Source of the DNA: an uncultured Thomasclavelia sp.
GTDB lineage: Bacteria; Bacillota_I; Bacilli_A; Erysipelotrichales; Coprobacillaceae
Reading direction: 5' to 3'
Length of the DNA stretch: 7,287 nucleotides
Assembly: GCA_910588165.1 (NCBI GenBank)
Contig: CAJUOR010000072.1
Location: 1 to 7,287, forward strand
Notes under the pieces: generated by a model
Told to the model about the DNA's origin: nothing
Databases searched by the model: none
The model's input: only the letters and a program-made list of their open reading frames with translations
Program-made: the position numbers and the translations under genes
In this document: positions 5,906-7,287 of the stretch, piece after piece
Layout: each line of letters starts with the position of its first letter
Numbering within the stretch: the first letter of the stretch is position 1

Positions 5906-6439
5906 CTATTCGAAAAATCCGGTTCCCCAAAAACCTGCATTCTTTTCTCTTGCTTCCTCCATCGCTTCATCAAACAGCTTTTTATATTTTGTATTAGGTG
6001 AATAAAACATACACTCGCCATATCCTAATTCAATTAGCTTCAAATTAACTAATTCTTTATCTTCTGTATAAACATATGCTAAAGTCCGCTTATATTGATC
6101 TAACTTCTCTTTATCATATTCAATATAGACTTGTTTTCCTTCCAATAAATCTTTGACATAATCAGAGGCAATAACACCTTCGGGTGTATTTTTTTTAGAA
6201 TCACTATGAACACTTTCCGGTGTATTGACACCAATCAATCTGATTTTTGTGTTTTCCCCCTCTATATTTACGACTATTGTATCTCCATCAACAACTCTAA
6301 CAACATCATATAAATGATTATCTTGTGGTTTTACTTCTTGTCTTATAAATGGTTCTGCAAAAAAAGCTATCGCAATTACAATTATACTTGAAATAAGACG
6401 TTCTATTCTCTTTTTAATTTTACGCTCTAATCTTTTCAT
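5906..6439 (-). CDS. Membrane-anchored thermonuclease-like (SNase family) protein
   Basis: A 177-residue protein with a very basic N-terminus (MKRLERKIKKRIER, 1-14), a single hydrophobic segment (about 15-28, LISSIIVIAIAFFA), and a staphylococcal nuclease-like domain (about 43-175). The basic head before the hydrophobic stretch predicts an N-in orientation, placing the nuclease outside, either anchored or released. Active-site motifs: VVDGDTIVV (49-57, Ca2+-binding acids D51/D53), RLIGVNTPES (67-76, with R67 and E75 matching SNase R35 and E43), and KRTLAYVY (117-124, R118 matching R87). N72 replaces the calcium-binding Asp40 of the staphylococcal enzyme; as I recall, GVNTPE is common in bacterial homologues. 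It should cut DNA and RNA, probably extracellularly for nucleotide scavenging or competition. The start has GGGAGG (6451-6446) 6 nt upstream. It is monocistronic, divergent from the MATE gene. Confidence 0.9.
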   Translation of the reverse strand: MKRLERKIKKRIERLISSIIVIAIAFFAEPFIRQEVKPQDNHLYDVVRVVDGDTIVVNIEGENTKIRLIGVNTPESVHSDSKKNTPEGVIASDYVKDLLEGKQVYIEYDKEKLDQYKRTLAYVYTEDKELVNLKLIELGYGECMFYSPNTKYKKLFDEAMEEAREKNAGFWGTGFFE

Positions 6440-6466
6440 CCCTATCCTCCCTCTAAAATATTTTTA

Positions 6467-6495
6467 AGTATATCATAGCTCTCTTTATTTCTCAA
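6467..6495 (-). promoter_or_regulatory. Promoter of the thermonuclease-like gene
   Basis: On the minus strand TTGAGA (6495-6490), a 17-bp spacer, and TATACT (6472-6467) preceded by TGA, giving an extended -10 element. It is the best-formed housekeeping-type promoter in the window, about 27 nt from the start codon, so the gene is probably expressed without an activator. Confidence 0.7.
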
Positions 6496-6639
6496 TTTGA
6501 GTATCCCGAAATTTATTCATAATAATATCGTTTTTATTACTTTAATATTTTTTGGTATTTGTTTGAGGTAAAACATGAAAAATAATTGTTTTATTAACAG
6601 TAAATTTTTAATAATCAAAATTGGGAGATACAAAATAAC

Positions 6640-6668
6640 TTCGCAAAATAGACAAAATGGTTTATAAT
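6640..6668 (+). promoter_or_regulatory. Candidate promoter of the MATE transporter gene
   Basis: TTCGCA (6640-6645), a 17-bp spacer and a perfect TATAAT (6663-6668), 32 nt before the start codon. The -35 matches four of six consensus bases. No clear operator overlaps it. Confidence 0.6.
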
Positions 6669-6700
6669 TAAAAGAGAATGAACAATAAGGGAGGAGTCAT

Positions 6701-7287
6701 ATGACTAAACAATGGACTTTCAAAGATTATTTAGGAGATAAAGATTTTTATAAGAGAATGGCTATGATAGCAATCCCTATTTCTTTACAACAGTTAATTA
6801 CTGTAGGGATTAACTTAATGGATACAATTATGTTAAGTAGTATGGGAGATGCCCAATTATCTGCCTCTAGTTTAGCTGGGCAGTTTATCAATTTATTTCA
6901 AATTTGTTGCATGGGTATTGGCATGGGAGCTTCTGTCTTAACATCTCGTTTTTGGGGAATGAAAAATTCCCATGCCTTGAAACAAAGTATTACAATTATG
7001 CTTCGAGTATGCCTTATATTTAGCACTGTTTTTACTTTAGCTACTTTATTAGCACCAACACTTATCATGAAGATGTATTCAAATGATCCTTTAATTTTAG
7101 AATATGGAACTTTATATTTTAGATGGTTGTTACCTACTTATTTCTGCATGGGCTTATCATTAACTTGTACGATTATTTTACGAAGTGTAGGTGAAGTAAA
7201 AATTCCATTAACTTGTTCAATTATCGCTTTCTTTATTAACATTTTCTTTAACTGGATTTTTATTTTCGGAAAATTTGGAATGCCTAG
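6701..7287 (+). CDS. MATE family efflux transporter, 3' end beyond the window
   Basis: The first 195 codons of a multidrug and toxin extrusion (MATE) protein; family members have about 450 residues and 12 membrane helices, so less than half is visible. An amphipathic N-terminus (1-18) precedes helix 1 (about 19-38, MAMIAIPISLQQLITVGINL), and MDTIMLSSMGDAQLSA (40-55) is the typical loop. Helix 2 and GASVLTSRFWG (77-87) follow, and RSVGEVKIPL (161-170) then NWIFIFGKFGMP (184-195) are family hallmarks. It would export cationic drugs or metabolites in exchange for Na+ or H+. The start is supported by AGGGAGGAG (6688-6696) just upstream. The gene is divergent from the nuclease gene and not obviously tied to the van-like operon. 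The substrate cannot be told. Confidence 0.93.
   Translation, partial: MTKQWTFKDYLGDKDFYKRMAMIAIPISLQQLITVGINLMDTIMLSSMGDAQLSASSLAGQFINLFQICCMGIGMGASVLTSRFWGMKNSHALKQSITIMLRVCLIFSTVFTLATLLAPTLIMKMYSNDPLILEYGTLYFRWLLPTYFCMGLSLTCTIILRSVGEVKIPLTCSIIAFFINIFFNWIFIFGKFGMP

Overview
The window is AT-rich DNA from a low-GC Gram-positive bacterium. Start sites carry strong GGAGG-type ribosome binding sites, intergenic spaces are short, and intrinsic terminators are present. TGA is used as a stop (end of the ligase gene), so this is not the Mollicutes code. The gene set and codon use would fit a gut or oral Firmicute such as an Erysipelotrichia member. That placement is an inference from general knowledge, not a search.

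Layout from left to right. Positions 1-63 hold what looks like the 5' end of a lysine-rich minus-strand gene running off the left edge. Positions 64-279 are a T-rich gap with a small cluster of TGACRTA repeats. Two minus-strand genes follow: an AraC-family regulator with a cupin sensor (280-1065), and upstream of it an aldo-keto reductase with two [4Fe-4S] ferredoxin-type motifs (1172-2293). A clear intrinsic terminator separates them. A divergent promoter region (2294-2560) then leads into a plus-strand operon of three overlapping genes (2561-5647): a VanW protein, a VanG-type D-alanine:D-serine (or D-Ala:D-Ala) ligase, and a PLP racemase that resembles the catalytic half of VanT. After a hairpin-containing gap (5648-5905) comes a minus-strand membrane-anchored thermonuclease-like gene (5906-6439). 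A second divergent promoter region (6440-6700) precedes a MATE-family efflux transporter (6701 onward), cut by the right edge. No gene-free stretch exceeds 300 bases.

The centrepiece is the vanW-ligase-racemase operon. In VanG-type glycopeptide resistance, VanT makes D-serine, VanG joins it to D-alanine, and the resulting peptidoglycan precursor binds vancomycin poorly. VanXY removes the normal D-Ala-ended precursors and VanR/VanS controls expression. Here only vanW, the ligase and a soluble racemase are present. The membrane half of VanT, VanXY, VanY and the VanUG/RG/SG regulators are not in the window. This fits an intrinsic, chromosomal D-Ala-D-Ser (or simply D-Ala-D-Ala) supply module, like the ligase-plus-racemase pair reported in the intrinsically vancomycin-resistant Clostridium innocuum, better than a mobile resistance operon. 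No mobile element, rRNA, tRNA or CRISPR array was seen.
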